From Heliocybe sulcata (taxonomy: Eukaryota > Basidiomycota > Agaricomycetes > Gloeophyllales > Gloeophyllaceae): 64,000 nt of DNA. Position numbers and translations under genes: made by a program. Below, in pieces: positions 50,387 to 64,000 of this stretch (within the stretch, counting starts at the first letter, position 1; each line of letters starts with the position of its first letter). The stretch is taken from the NCBI GenBank assembly GCA_004369045.1, contig ML213503.1, positions 509,343-573,342 on the forward strand, given 5' to 3'. The notes beneath the pieces were generated by a model, which was not told where the DNA came from, made no database searches, and was given only the letters and a program-made list of their open reading frames with translations.

Positions 50387-51068
50387 CTATGCCGTGACGA
50401 CAGTAAAGCGATAATACATGTAGGTCGTGCGGCACGCAGGTCTCTGATCCGAGGAGATCTCTGTAAAAAGAAGATAAGATTACAACTCCTCTATTCATTA
50501 GAACCACTCGAAAGCTACCACTTACCGTCGGCATACGAGTGCAAAGTGACAGTCGACGACGTCTTCAGGGTCGCTCTAAACCGCGGTCTGTCGATGCGGC
50601 ACGATCTCTCGTCGTCAATCGCTATGGGGTGGTTAAACGACAGCTCAGCCGGTGATTGGTGTGTAGATGCTGTCTTCGGGCGAAGGATGGTCTGTCCTGC
50701 GAGGTTATGGTTGCGTTCTGTATCAGACGCGTTGCCGGGATTTTGAGGCGATAGTAGACTGTTGTGAGGAGTTGCCATTCAATAGGCTATACCACTGCAG
50801 TGTGTTTACTGCCTCTAGCGAAGACGGATGACAGTAACTTACTTCGCTCCATGTGTGCGCACGGAAGGTCTGAATTGAATGTCGGACCGGAAGGACATGC
50901 CACACTGTGGGCAGATATCAAAATCAAAGTCTAAACCGAGATGAAGGCACCACGGACATACATTATTCGCTCAGAGCTATACGCGTCTCTTGAGCGGCGG
51001 TAGCTTCAACTCAGTTGTCATTGACCCAGGGTCGCACCTGGAACAAGGGTATGCAACTTCGAGGTCAT
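50387..51068 (-). CDS. Candidate small zinc-ribbon protein
   Basis: Four exons: 51068-51038, 50969-50843, 50758-50526, 50460-50387; total 154 aa in consistent phase. The N-terminal part has two CxxC pairs, NVCPWCLHLGLD and DICPQCGMSF, spaced as in a zinc ribbon. The remainder is polar (AELSFNHPIAIDDERSCRID) with no family I know. Splice donors GTAAGT (introns 2 and 3) and the pyrimidine-rich acceptor before 50460 are strong. The acceptor of intron 2 is uncertain: an earlier one at 50795 would end the protein after 57 aa. Function unknown; the zinc ribbon suggests nucleic-acid or protein binding. Confidence 0.4.
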
Positions 51069-52010
51069 TGTGCTCCAGAGTCCTCAAATTTGCGACCACG
51101 TCATTAGCGTGTTGCTGACCGTTACCTACAGTAATCACGGTAGCGGTGACAGACAGAAAACCTGCGAGGTCGGAGGTCCGATGCAGGGTTGGCTGTAACA
51201 TCCGCGCTTCCACAGCCACAGGGGAGAGCTGTCCCCGATGTCACATATCCTCAGGGTCGTGTGTATCCCGTAAGCTCATAGGTTCAGGATTCTGCAGGCG
51301 TCGGACGAGAAAGCGCCTGGAATTGCTTCTGTTTGAGCGGGGAGCGATTCATCGTAGAAGAAGGCGCTCTTCACGGTCTTCAAATGACTACTTACGGCAC
51401 AAAAGAGGCAATTAGCCGCTCGCAAGAAATGGCAAAAAAATGAGATGCCGTATTGACCTTGATCGACGTTCTGCGATGAGGTAAGTATCGACAGACTTGG
51501 GTGGTATCTTGTGAAGCTGCGTCCTCTCCAGAGGTGGACGCTGTGATTGGCTGGAGGTCGCGGGCCGGGCCGAGGAGGGTTTTCCGGAAAGGGAAAGGTG
51601 GCTGCTCGCGACGTTGGCTCGGCGTGATTGACATGGACAAGGCCACCGAGGAACCCTCAGCAGGAAAATACAGACCTCGGAACGCGCAGCAGGAAAATAC
51701 AGACCTCGGGCCCGCGCGCGGCCGACGTTTGCGGAGTGAATGGGGAAGGTGCCGTAGCCGAGGTGGGAACGCGCTGAAGACGGATGAATGGGCTGTCAGG
51801 CAGAGTACGTCAATGGTCTGCTCAATCGGGCGCTGCGATGGCGGAGACTAGGCGCGTGTCGCGGCGACCTTGAGTCCAGTCACATCCCTCCGTTCGCTAC
51901 CTTCTCTGTCCTTTTCCAGCACCACTTCACGTCATGTCACCTTCTTCCTAACATCCCTATATAACTCTTCGCCTCTCTCGCCTCGTCGTGGACTCCCTTC
52001 CGCCTCCGCC
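51069..52010. other. Intergenic, promoter region of the next gene
   Basis: No gene called. A direct duplication of AGCAGGAAAATACAGACCTCGG occurs at about 51,658-51,709, two copies about 29 bp apart. The last 130 bp are CT-rich, typical of a fungal 5' leader. Confidence 0.45.
51659..51709. repeat. Short tandem duplication (about 22-bp unit, two copies)
   Basis: The string CAGCAGGAAAATACAGACCT occurs twice in close succession, each followed by CGG, with about 8 bp between copies. Too short to be a mobile element; likely replication slippage in the promoter of the downstream gene. Confidence 0.6.
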
Positions 52011-53017
52011 ATGTCTACTCAAGTCCCTGCCTCCGCACTCCTGCACACCGCCCTCGCCATCCGCTCGCCGTCCTTTAAAGCCCTCGACATCCTCTCATCC
52101 CGCCTTCCCCCAGAGATCCGTCGCGAAATACACTTTGCCCTCCTCTCGTCCGTGACCATCTCCCTCGCCGCCGCCTCCACCGCCGCCCTCAAAGATTACG
52201 AGCGCCGCCTCAAAGCCAGCCTGTGCCGCGACTGTCGCGAGTACAACGAGACCATCTACGGCGCAGACGTCTGGAAGTGGGACGGCTACAGGGGCGCGTG
52301 CCTCTGCCGTGCGCAGCAGGCCGTCTGGCGGAGAGCCCAGCGCTGCACGCCTTGGGATTTGCTGAAGAACGTGTTTGTGAAGGAGGCAGTGCCAACACAG
52401 GTATCCAGGCGTGTTATCCAGCAGGAGGACGTACAGCTGTTTGCGAGCAGAGACGCCTGGCTAGTGGACCATCTTTCTCGCCACACCCTCTGTCGCGGCT
52501 TCTCCTCGGTTTGGGAGGCAGTGGATCTCGCTCTGAGACCATACGGCTGCTGCGTCTCGTCTGACATGAGCAAGACGCTTGAGGTAACGTCGGATTCAAT
52601 CCAAGACTCGGGCTCGGACGAATGGGCCGCGCAGTGTGCGCTCAAGCGAGCCGTGGATGGCTTGATGCTCTCGGAAGAACTCCCCTTCGGTCAGTCTCCC
52701 GGCGTTCTTCCTATTCACCGTAGGCCTAAGCGTAATCATAACTCTAACCTATCTACCTTGTTGTATTAGGTGAAGCAGTGTCGTCTACACTGTACGGCGA
52801 CTCCACCGCCGCGCGGTCTGCGATCGCTGCCCGAAAAGCTCTGGCCCTGGCACCGACGAACGTAGTCGTTGGTTCGCCTCGTATGGCAGGCGGGCTGCAC
52901 ACTTCGACCATTATCCCCATACCCTATATGGTCGCGTGCGGGCGGACCATCCTATTCCTCCTCGCCTTCGTCTTGTTCGCCCTGTTCGCGGCGCTTTCGG
53001 CGGTTGTATGCGCATGA
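52011..53017 (+). CDS. Tail-anchored hypothetical protein
   Basis: Two exons, 52011-52689 and 52770-53017, 308 aa. The start MSTQVPASALLHTALAIRS was preferred over an in-frame upstream ATG-less extension because it is the first ATG after the CT-rich leader. The N-terminal half is helical (LPPEIRREIHFALLSSVTIS) with a Cys-rich stretch LCRDCREYNETIYGADVWKW and GACLCRAQQAVWRRAQRC, possibly a metal site. The protein ends in one strong hydrophobic helix, ILFLLAFVLFALFAALSAVV, followed by CA and stop, as in tail-anchored membrane proteins. The start LPPEIR resembles an F-box-like motif seen in many basidiomycete proteins, but the rest of an F-box is not evident. Function unknown. Confidence 0.8.
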
Positions 53018-55250
53018 CTGAAGTCCAGGGTGGCGATCCTTATACCCATACGACGTGATGGACCACCAGGAGTCGAGTGAGTGCTGTGATGATGATGAGA
53101 CGAGCGTTATGCTATGTAGCAGTTAGAGCTGACAAGGACTCTGTAGATTAGAAGACCACTCCGCATGTCCATCCTTACGACCACCATGTATAGACAATGC
53201 ATGAACGATTCTTATGGCTCCCTCTGAATACATTTCCATATTTCTCCTTTCGAGTTCTCCCTCTGCAACGCTGACTGTACCCCAACCTCCGCCGAACTCC
53301 GACTCCGCGCAATCTCAAGCTCTCCGAGGCCATTCGGAATTAACCTATACGCTACTGGTTTAACTCGCCTCCTCGTTGCTGCTATGGACAGAGGGATTCT
53401 AATATGGTGTCTGCAACTCTGCTTTAATGAGGAGTGTAGGCAGGTTTCCTTATTTTATCGTTGGTCGGTCTCGGTTATCCATTTCTATTCTATCCTACTT
53501 CGCTCTCGGTCTCCACTTTCCATCATCGCATTCCAAGTTCCTTTGCTGTTCTGCATTCCAAGTCCTCTCATTGCATTGCATTCCAGTTTCCGTTCTGCAT
53601 GTTCCAAGCTCTGCGGCTGTCCTGTGTTATCATCGTCCCTTTGTCATTTCTTTCGGCGTCGGCCGCGATCATCGCTCTTTCACGATCAGGGTCTTTATTT
53701 GGCGCGTTCGTTGCATGCTCTAGCTGTCCCTTTCCGATTGCATTTTCTTAGCTCGACTACGGTACTTGCGTGCGTTATACTATATTTGGTTTTATGTAAT
53801 GTAACGTGAGGGGGTGTAGTCGACAGTCATCGGTGTCGGGCCCGGCGTTGAACAGAGAGTCCGCAGGTGCGAGAAGGTGGGCGGGTTTCCTAGGTGGGTG
53901 GAGGCCTGGGCTCTGGAGAAGAGGTTAGGCTTTTTACGTTTGGTGGTTCTTGGGATCGAGTCAGGGACGGGGGATGCGGGTTCTGTGGGCAGGTCGGTTT
54001 CTGATTGGAGTGAGGGAGGATGAAGAAGGATCTGCACTTGTGGGGCCTTTTATTGGCTCGGGGGCTCTGTGCTTTGGAGGTTCCTTCTGTGTCGGGTGGT
54101 GGGCGTGGAGGATTCGGTGGCTGCTTGTGTCTTCTATTAGGGTTCGGTAGACGTGTAGATGAGTTCGATGGCCGTGTAGATGATTCCGTTTATGTCTCTG
54201 GTGACATTCCCATGGGCGGATTGGCTTGTGGTGGTGTAGAGAGGCCCGTCTGCGCGTTCTGTCTTTGCGGGAATGGCCGCTTCGTCTTCCAGGGGACGTT
54301 CGCTCTCTGGTGCATTCTCGTGTCAAGCTGAGGGGACGCTAGAGTCGACGTGCGCGCCTGAGCAAATGCCGGGTGAATGGATATCGAGGTGGCTGCTCTG
54401 GCTTGCTGTAAGTGATATGCGAGATGAGATAGAGGGAGGGGTTATATTCGAGGTTGTCCGTGGCGTGGATTCCTGAGTCGGGCGTGTTCTCTTTTCGTGG
54501 TTTGGGCGCGAGGGTCGGGCTGTTCGTGGGTGGGCCAGTGTGTCCATTCTTGCCGCTCTTACCGATCCAGCCTACATTGGAACCGAGCGTACGTGGGGAT
54601 CAGATAGAGGGGAGGTGTTTTTGCGCAACGGTGGACCGTCCAATTCATCCACCTCTTTGCTGTGGGTCCAGTTCGTAAGATGTAGCAGATGGCTGTACCA
54701 CAAAGGTACAGCTGTATCTCGTCGTTTGGGTCTTGGACCCATAGATCTCAGTACCACATTCTCGGAAGCGATCCTTCATTCAGTTAATACTCAGCTCACT
54801 GGTTGATAGCATGCTTTCGTTTCGACGACGGATAGTCCTACGGCACGTCGATAGTATGCATTGTCACAGAAGACAGCTATCCTGTCCGCGGGCGGTATCG
54901 AATTCTTCTCCCCTCTCACCATCATCGGGTGGGTTACGAATTAACGTTCATTCGTACTAGTATGATGGAATCATAGTCCTTGTGGAGTGAAGCAGGAGAG
55001 CCAGCACAGTTCTACACTTGTCGAATTCCTGCAAGAAAAAGGTAACACGCCATATGTGTATGTGCTGCTGCTCCATAGTTTCGAGGCGGCCGGCGACAAT
55101 CTGAAGATGCGGCCTCTGCCGGAACCTCGGACGCGTTCCGCCACAATTTCCAATTGCGAACAAACGCGCCACCACGCGTCGGATTTCCAAGGACGCGTTT
55201 CTGGTGTTCTCCCACTTCATTTTTGCACAGAATACGGGCAGCTCGCGACT
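53018..55250. other. Intergenic with a strand-asymmetric segment
   Basis: From 53,380 to 53,800 the plus strand is CT-rich. From about 53,820 to 54,560 it switches to G/T-rich, so the minus strand is C/A-rich and open in several overlapping frames coding Pro/Ser/Thr/His-rich sequence (PTEPASPVPDSIPRTTKRKK, for example). This could be the coding strand of a disordered protein or simply a biased non-coding segment. I could not assemble a model. Confidence 0.35.
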
Positions 55251-57157
<1,907 letters not shown>

Positions 57158-57350
57158 GGTATTGGTATTGATTTGTCGTGTTATCCTGATGCTTTGATAT
57201 CCAAGTAAGTTGCTGTGATGCATCCGGGTATCCGTCACAGAGAAGAAAGCGAGATCCCATAATGATGCTGGTATACAAGATGTGCGTGGCAAACGGACCA
57301 ATGATCTCCATCCCCGTCCTTCTCTGTGCTCTCGCCCTGGCGGAAGCCAA

Positions 57351-57667
57351 TTAAAGGAACATCATACGCAGCAGCTCGAATATCACTGCACAGAAGTAAT
57401 CCAGCGTTAGTGACACAGTCAGCAAGTCTACCACAATAGTATCGCACCTCCACCGATTACCACAAATACGACAATCCCTAGCGTCCATAAGCCGACGGGA
57501 CTGCGTTTCGACAACAGCTCCTGGCGGGAGGGATTGGTGGGTTTCTTCCCGGCACGCGCTGCGTTAGCGAACTTCGCGTTCTTTTGGCGTCGCTCGAATT
57601 CGGTCGGCTATATTCCTCCTCTCATCAATCCGTGTTCAAAGACAGAGCACAGCCTGTGGCGTACCAT
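57351..57667 (-). CDS. YSY6: RAMP4/SERP1-like ribosome-associated ER membrane protein
   Basis: Exons 57667-57665, 57607-57448 and 57385-57351 encode 65 aa, the usual size. The first exon is only the ATG; the 56-bp intron follows directly (ATG|GTACGC). The protein then reads PTEFERRQKNAKFANAARAG, RQELLSKRSPVGLWTLGIVV, FVVIGGVIFELLRMMFL: a basic cytosolic segment with the KxxNAKFxxN pattern, then one C-terminal membrane helix, as in RAMP4/Ysy6, which associates with the Sec61 translocon and stabilises membrane proteins under stress. No other in-frame ATG exists upstream of the membrane helix, so the ATG-only exon is required. Convergent with HAT2. Confidence 0.85.
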
Positions 57668-57982
57668 AATTAATAGTGTATGAAGGAGTGGACGGGTGAG
57701 AGAGTATATGCAGTGTGCGAGCTGGAACGGGAATCGTAACTGTAATTACAACTTCGATCGACACGCGACGCGACGTGTCAGTGTTTGGCGTTGTCTGCCA
57801 AAGCCTTCCGTTTCTAACACGGACAAATACTTTTATTCTCGAAGATGGTCTTTTTCTGGAGGCAACTCCCTCTTTATGGAGACGAGCGACAAGAGACACT
57901 CTGGCAATAATCGAATGCGCAAGGCGGATGCGACATCAAGAAATACAAAGCAAGCATGCCAGGCAAGCGTTCAGACAACGCT

Positions 57983-59726
<1,744 letters not shown>

Positions 59727-60070
59727 GTGTGTGAGCAGGGGACTAGGATAGGTTAAGCAGGATAACGCGTACCATGGTAGAATCTTGAGAAAGGACGTTT
59801 GTCTTCGATCACACTTTGAACCTGCTCTACAACTTTCTAACCGTGGGAACCATTTTCTGATGGGTTACACTTGCTATGCAACTTGCAAGGACTCGCCACG
59901 GTCTACTTCTACATCGGATGCCTATGCATTGCTTTTATCTATGATATTGGATTCGATCCTGTACCACATTAAACCTCGGGATTGCATTAGGAAAATCCAC
60001 TCCGGAGTGCGTGGCGTTTTACGGTCGGCGCTGGGTGGAAAGTGTTTATACCTGACAAAAGGTGCAAAAG
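59727..60070. other. Intergenic between RVB2 and tRNA-Val
   Basis: RVB2 promoter and the tRNA 3' flank. An extra RVB2 start codon (59775) lies here. Otherwise nothing seen. Confidence 0.45.
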
Positions 60071-60156
60071 TGAGCCGACCCAGGTTCGAACTGAGGACCG
60101 CCTGTGCACACATGCAAGTGTTAGACAGGTGTGATAACCAACTACACCATCGGCCC
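60071..60156 (-). tRNA. tRNA-Val (anticodon AAC) with a 12-nt intron
   Basis: Minus strand, 86 nt. The acceptor stem GGGCCGA pairs with TCGGCTC (one G-U). The D arm contains GTGTAGTTGGTTATCAC. The anticodon stem CCTGT/ACAGG closes loop CTAACAC with anticodon AAC; a 12-nt intron sits one base 3' of the anticodon. The T arm is CTCAG-TTCGAAC-CTGGG. The discriminator base is A at 60071. All four stems form, so the gene should be functional. Confidence 0.9.
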
Positions 60157-60280
60157 TATGACGAATGTTTCGTAGTTATATATCAGATACTTATTTGCTT
60201 TTAGCATTCGAACACCAAAGACAACCCCAGCCGCATCCACGAAACGAAGCCCAATTGGAAGTAGAATCCATGCAATTCAA

Positions 60281-60595
60281 CTAGCCGACCCTACTGCGAT
60301 ATTCCATCTCCCACATCTCCCCATCACGCAGTCCCGGTGCGACCCGTCTGTACGGCCGATACCCGTCTCTCCCAACGCCAACACTGGAGCCAGACGGAGA
60401 CCAGCTCTCGCGCAAGAGGTCGAGGATGGGTTTACCCATGCACGATGAGAGAATGCACCATCCGATGGCACAGAAACTTGCGTGAGATGAGATGAGACAG
60501 GGCCTTGAGAGAGTCGGCGGGACTAGCACTTACAGCAGCAGCGAGAAGATGAGAAGGACGGGCAGAAGAGGGGTCATGTCGGTTTCGGATGGCAT
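60281..60595 (-). CDS. Small membrane protein, unknown function
   Basis: Two exons, 60595-60534 and 60476-60281, joined by a 57-bp intron (GTAAGT donor, AAG acceptor), 85 aa. The first 40 residues, MPSETDMTPLLPVLLIFSLL then LFCAIGWCILSSC, form one or two hydrophobic helices. The rest is soluble and charged (RDGYRPYRRVAPGLRDGEMW). No family recognised. Its promoter faces the CDF transporter gene across about 320 bp, so the two are divergent. Confidence 0.6.
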
Positions 60596-60915
60596 GGCGG
60601 CGTGAAGCAGTAGCACGGTGTGAGCACGTAAGGTCGAGCTCTCGAGCGCGCAGGCGGGCCGTCGAGGCAAGGTCAGCTTGGTCGCTCGGTCAATTGCATC
60701 CGTTAGAACGCCGAGCCTATTAAGCTTAATATAAATGGATGGACACAGCTTGTCCACGATCGGCGGCACTCCCTACCGACACTGACGAGCCTGCCTCTTG
60801 CTTCGTATATATCGTTCTATTCATCCAAGACATCGACCAGCAAGCACGCAGAGGTCATTCCAAGTGATCAAGGCATCTTAGAGTTCAACGGTACCACTAG
60901 CTTGGTTCTGGCGCT
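60596..60915. promoter_or_regulatory. Divergent promoter region between the small membrane protein and the CDF transporter
   Basis: About 320 bp bounded by two start codons on opposite strands. A TAATATAAAT-like run near 60,727-60,736 could serve as a TATA element for one direction. Confidence 0.4.
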
Positions 60916-62854
60916 ATGGTCGGTCCAAGAGAATCACTCGATTTCAAGCGGGGCGAGGCCGCAGTCTTGTCCTCCGCTCTGCCTGTGGTAAGTCAGTGAG
61001 AAGCCTCCACGCCTGCTCAGTCCGTGCCAACCCATCGCAGCATTCGAACGAAGGCCTTTCCTCGCGGCCGCAAGGCAGACTCGACGCGGACGTCGAGAGC
61101 ACGGCCGAGGCGGGTCGGCGGGACCCGTACGACTTCCGCAAGGCGCTGTTGAACGAGGAGGAGCTTAAAGCGCTGCGCAGGCGCAAGGGCGGGAAGCGCC
61201 TCGAGAAGTACCACCGAGAGCAGAATGACGTACGTGGTAGTTCTCCTCGCAGGCAGTAGTGGACGTGCTGGATTGACAGGACTTGGTTCCAGTTGATCAC
61301 GGCCTTGCTGAAGCCTATGGATGAGCACACTCGGCAAGCGGAAGACGACGAGGCTGCCAACCGATTGCCCGTATGCGTCCAATTGTCCTACGTGTGAGAT
61401 CTGTACGCGGATTTTGTTTATCTACAGGTCAAGATCGCAGTGTGGGCAAGCCTCGTTGCGAACTTCTCGCTTTGCGTATTGCAATGCAAGTTCCCTTCCA
61501 ACGTAGACTGCCGTCAGAGCTAATGATATGCCTTTTAGTATATGCTGCCATCTCATCCGCCTCCTTGTCCCTCTTGGCTACCGGTATCGACTCGGTATTC
61601 GATATCGGGAGCAACGTGCTCCTTTTCTGGGCGCATTGGCAAGCTAACCGGATGGACTTGAACAAGTGGCCCGTCGGTGGCGCTCGTGTCCAGACCATCG
61701 GCAACATTGTATACGGTACAGTCCATCCAGGAGTAGTCATGACTATCCAGCAGCTGAAACTTTCTTACTAGGCTTCTTGTAAGACATGACAGTCCATCCG
61801 TCTTGGCCTCGCGCTCACTTTACCAGGATGGGTTCCGTTAACTTGGTCGTCGTCGTGCAGTCCATCCAGTCGATTATCACGCACAAGAGCGACGAGGACA
61901 CGAAGACGTTGCATGTCCCTTCAATTATTGCCGTAGCTGCTGCTCTCGGTCAGTTCGCATTTCCTGTGCCCGGCTCTTGTATGGATCCTTACGGCCCTCG
62001 CAGCGGTGAAGTTCGTCCTCTTCGTGTACTGCCTCTCATTGCGGAAGACCTCAAGTCAAGTACACGTTCTTTGGGAAGACCATAGGAATGACCTCTTCGT
62101 CAACGGCTTCGGTGCGTATTCCGAGAAGTCGTTTGCCAGGGTCCCTGATGCTTAACATTCCGGCACGCAGGTCTATTGATGTCTGCGGGTGGCGCCAAAC
62201 TGAAGTGGTGTAGGTGAACTGGCGTTTCGCTTCTTGCCAGGTCTTACATACTCATGATATTTGCTAGTCCTGGATCCGATGGGCGCTATTATCGTGAGTT
62301 TTTGAGACAGTTCGAGGTATCTATTCACACCCGAGTGCACTATAGATCGCAGCTGGCGTTATTATTCTCTGGGGACGTACGATCTACAAGGAGTTCGGGC
62401 TCCTGGCCGGAAAATCTGCTCCGCACGACTTCCTGCAGCTGGTGATCTACAAAGCGATGACATTCAGCGATGAGATTGAGAAAATCGATACTGTCAGGGC
62501 GTATCATGTGAGTTTTCCTCACCGTCACGGCTAGGATATTGTGCTGACCCAAGCACATTCTTTAGAGCGGACCTGTATGCGAAATCATCCTCTGTTAGCC
62601 TTCGTCTTCTTATCCTCAATACTTTTAGGACTATTTTGTGGAAGTGGACGTCGTTATGAGCGCAAACACGCCTCTGTGGAAAGCACACGACATCAGCCAG
62701 CAGCTGCAAGATAAAATCGAGGTCCTTCCTGGAGTGGAGAGGGCTTTCGTACATGTGGACCATGAAACGACGCACACTCCGGTGCGTGGTATTTTCGACA
62801 TGTTCCAGCTACTATATTCACCCTTCTACTCAGGAGCACCGGAAATTCCAGTGA
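60916..62854 (+). CDS. Cation diffusion facilitator (CDF) metal transporter
   Basis: Fourteen exons: 60916-60987, 61041-61229, 61293-61370, 61428-61485, 61539-61715, 61772-61778, 61827-61948, 62004-62111, 62171-62209, 62268-62293, 62346-62507, 62566-62574, 62629-62781, 62834-62854; 406 aa. Proton-coupled export of Mn/Zn/Fe-class metals. After a soluble N terminus (DPYDFRKALLNEEELKALRR), six membrane helices begin with VKIAVWASLVANFSLCVLQL. The metal site is ATGIDSVFDIGSN (DxxxD), and the second site is WEDHRNDLFVNGFG (HxxxD). The cytosolic C-terminal domain has AYHSGPDYFVEVDVVM and ends TPEHRKFQ. The DxxxD sites and N-terminal region resemble the Mn-CDF group, but specificity is inference. 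Two micro-exons (7 and 9 nt) and one GC-AG intron (61486-61538) are needed for a full frame. Confidence 0.92.
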
Positions 62855-63019
62855 AGAGGACGATAGCTATGACTAACGCCCTTCGTACACGCTATGTGCA
62901 ATGAGGACTGTAAAGCGAAACTATTAATTGATTGATCCATGATGTGATGTGCTGATTGACTAATTTACGTAGCACTGTAATGTACCCTCCATATCCGCTG
63001 ATAAACCCGATTTCTTGCA

Positions 63020-64000
63020 TCAGTTCGACCACCTTCGTACCCTTGCGAGGCCTTCCTCGAACTTGACGAGCAAGTCGAATTTCGAGCCTGACTTGGGCAC
63101 GGCCCTGGAGCCGTGCCGATAGTGTACGTTATTGTCATAGCTCCCACATGCCTGCGTGCTGGATAGGTCGTAGGCACGGATGCGGGAATCTTGAGTTGCC
63201 CAGCCTTGGATGCTACGGGTATCGTCAGCACTCATGATAAGCGTTATAACGGATGGCTCCAGCTTACCAATCTCTGATTTTGGACTGCCGAATAGTAAAG
63301 TGTTGAGCGATGACATCCTTATACAAACCGAACCATGAGCTTCCAGTAATTCAGGCCCGACCGGAGATAGACCCACGCTCCATATGCCGTGCTTATGCCC
63401 GTCATCCATCCAATCGACCATGGCCCACTTAACGGTCTGCAGTGCAACGTTACGATTGTACTGGATGCTTCGTTGATCATTTGGGTTCGCCTTGCCAAAA
63501 CCGGGTCTGGAGTAAAGGTTAGGTGAATGTGAGCCGTCATGATAGAGGCGACCACCTACTCGTTGAAGAAGGGCGTATCAACCATGATCATGCTTTGTAT
63601 ACTGACTAAAACTTGGAGCAACGTGGATTTGGACGACCACTGCTCCTCCGGTCTAGGAGAGTGGTGAGACCCATTACATAAAATTCAGTACATAGGTGCT
63701 CACCGGCCTGGCCAAGTCCCGAGCAACGACAGGCAGACCTTACCTTGGGCGTAGAGGTTAGGATTGAAACGTACTCTCCCGCCGCCCGTGGTACGCAGGT
63801 GCATGAGAGGTGGTTCATGCGGATACTCAAGAGGCATGAAACAATCAAACTCGAAGAGCCCGCCTTCATATGGCGTCTTCTCAGGACCCGCAATCATGAT
63901 CTTACTGCTAAGGATGAGCGAGCTTCAAATGACGGATGAAGAGTGGTGTTTCGCTCACATGGCATCGTTCCGCACCTCGTCAACACGCACCCAAATCCCT
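63020..64000 (-). CDS. E2 ubiquitin-conjugating (UBC) domain protein, UBE2O/BIRC6-like (5' end outside window)
   Basis: Exons inside the window: 64000-63959 (partial), 63904-63704, 63652-63560, 63506-63377, 63317-63268, 63212-63020; phases agree. The E2 fold is clear: [60 protein letters not shown] with the catalytic Cys in GKVCLS, then [20 protein letters not shown] and [20 protein letters not shown], a helix pattern shared with large E2/E3 hybrids. The HPN motif of classical E2s is replaced by NPN, as in UBE2O and BIRC6. After the E2 domain about 100 residues follow, ending [11 protein letters not shown]. The unusual E2-E3 hybrid class is inference; the E2 domain itself is certain. Confidence 0.88.

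Overview
This is a nuclear genome window from a filamentous basidiomycete fungus, most likely an Agaricomycete. The evidence is gene density with both strands used, many phase-varied introns of about 47-65 bp with GT..AG ends and a CTNAY-like branch site, and gene content: Fab1, Ltv1, Rsm22, Sad1/Usp39, a G-protein beta subunit, a PDR transporter, Nvj2, Hat2/Msi1, Rvb2, RAMP4/Ysy6, a CDF transporter and a UBE2O/BIRC6-like E2. There is no sign of bacterial sequence, no CRISPR array and no intact transposon. Most exon models below were built by hand from reading frames and splice motifs. Where a full model is given, its exon lengths sum to a multiple of three.

Layout. (1) 1-8.4 kb: 3' two thirds of FAB1 (+), LTV1 (-), and a mitochondrial ribosomal protein uL1m gene (+) divergent from LTV1. 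(2) 8.5-13.7 kb: RSM22 (-), an AT-rich spacer, and SAD1/USP39 (+). (3) 14.3-21.5 kb: a region that looks empty by long ORFs but holds a small membrane-anchored protein gene and two tiny solitary double-stranded-RNA-binding-domain (dsRBD) genes on the minus strand. The rest is unresolved. (4) 21.5-44.4 kb: G-beta (+), a golgin-like coiled-coil gene (+), a PDR-type ABC transporter (-), a large Ser/Pro-rich protein (-), an Nvj2-like SMP-domain lipid-transfer protein (-), and two lineage-specific genes (-). (5) 44.4-51 kb: mostly unresolved, with two short multi-exon candidate genes. (6) 52-64 kb: a tail-anchored hypothetical protein (+), HAT2/MSI1 (+), RAMP4 (-), RVB2 (-), an intron-containing tRNA-Val(AAC) (-), a small membrane protein (-), a CDF metal transporter (+) with two micro-exons, and the 3' part of an E2-domain gene (-).

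The neighbours do not form a metabolic cluster. Local themes are ribosome biogenesis (LTV1 for cytosolic 40S, MRPL1 for the mitochondrial large subunit, RSM22 for the mitochondrial small subunit) and chromatin (HAT2/MSI1 and RVB2). The most unusual item is the pair of dsRBD-only mini-genes at 14.98-17.73 kb, each a single domain split by one intron. Splicing curiosities are two GC-AG introns, micro-exons of 7 and 9 nt, and a start codon alone on its exon in RAMP4.
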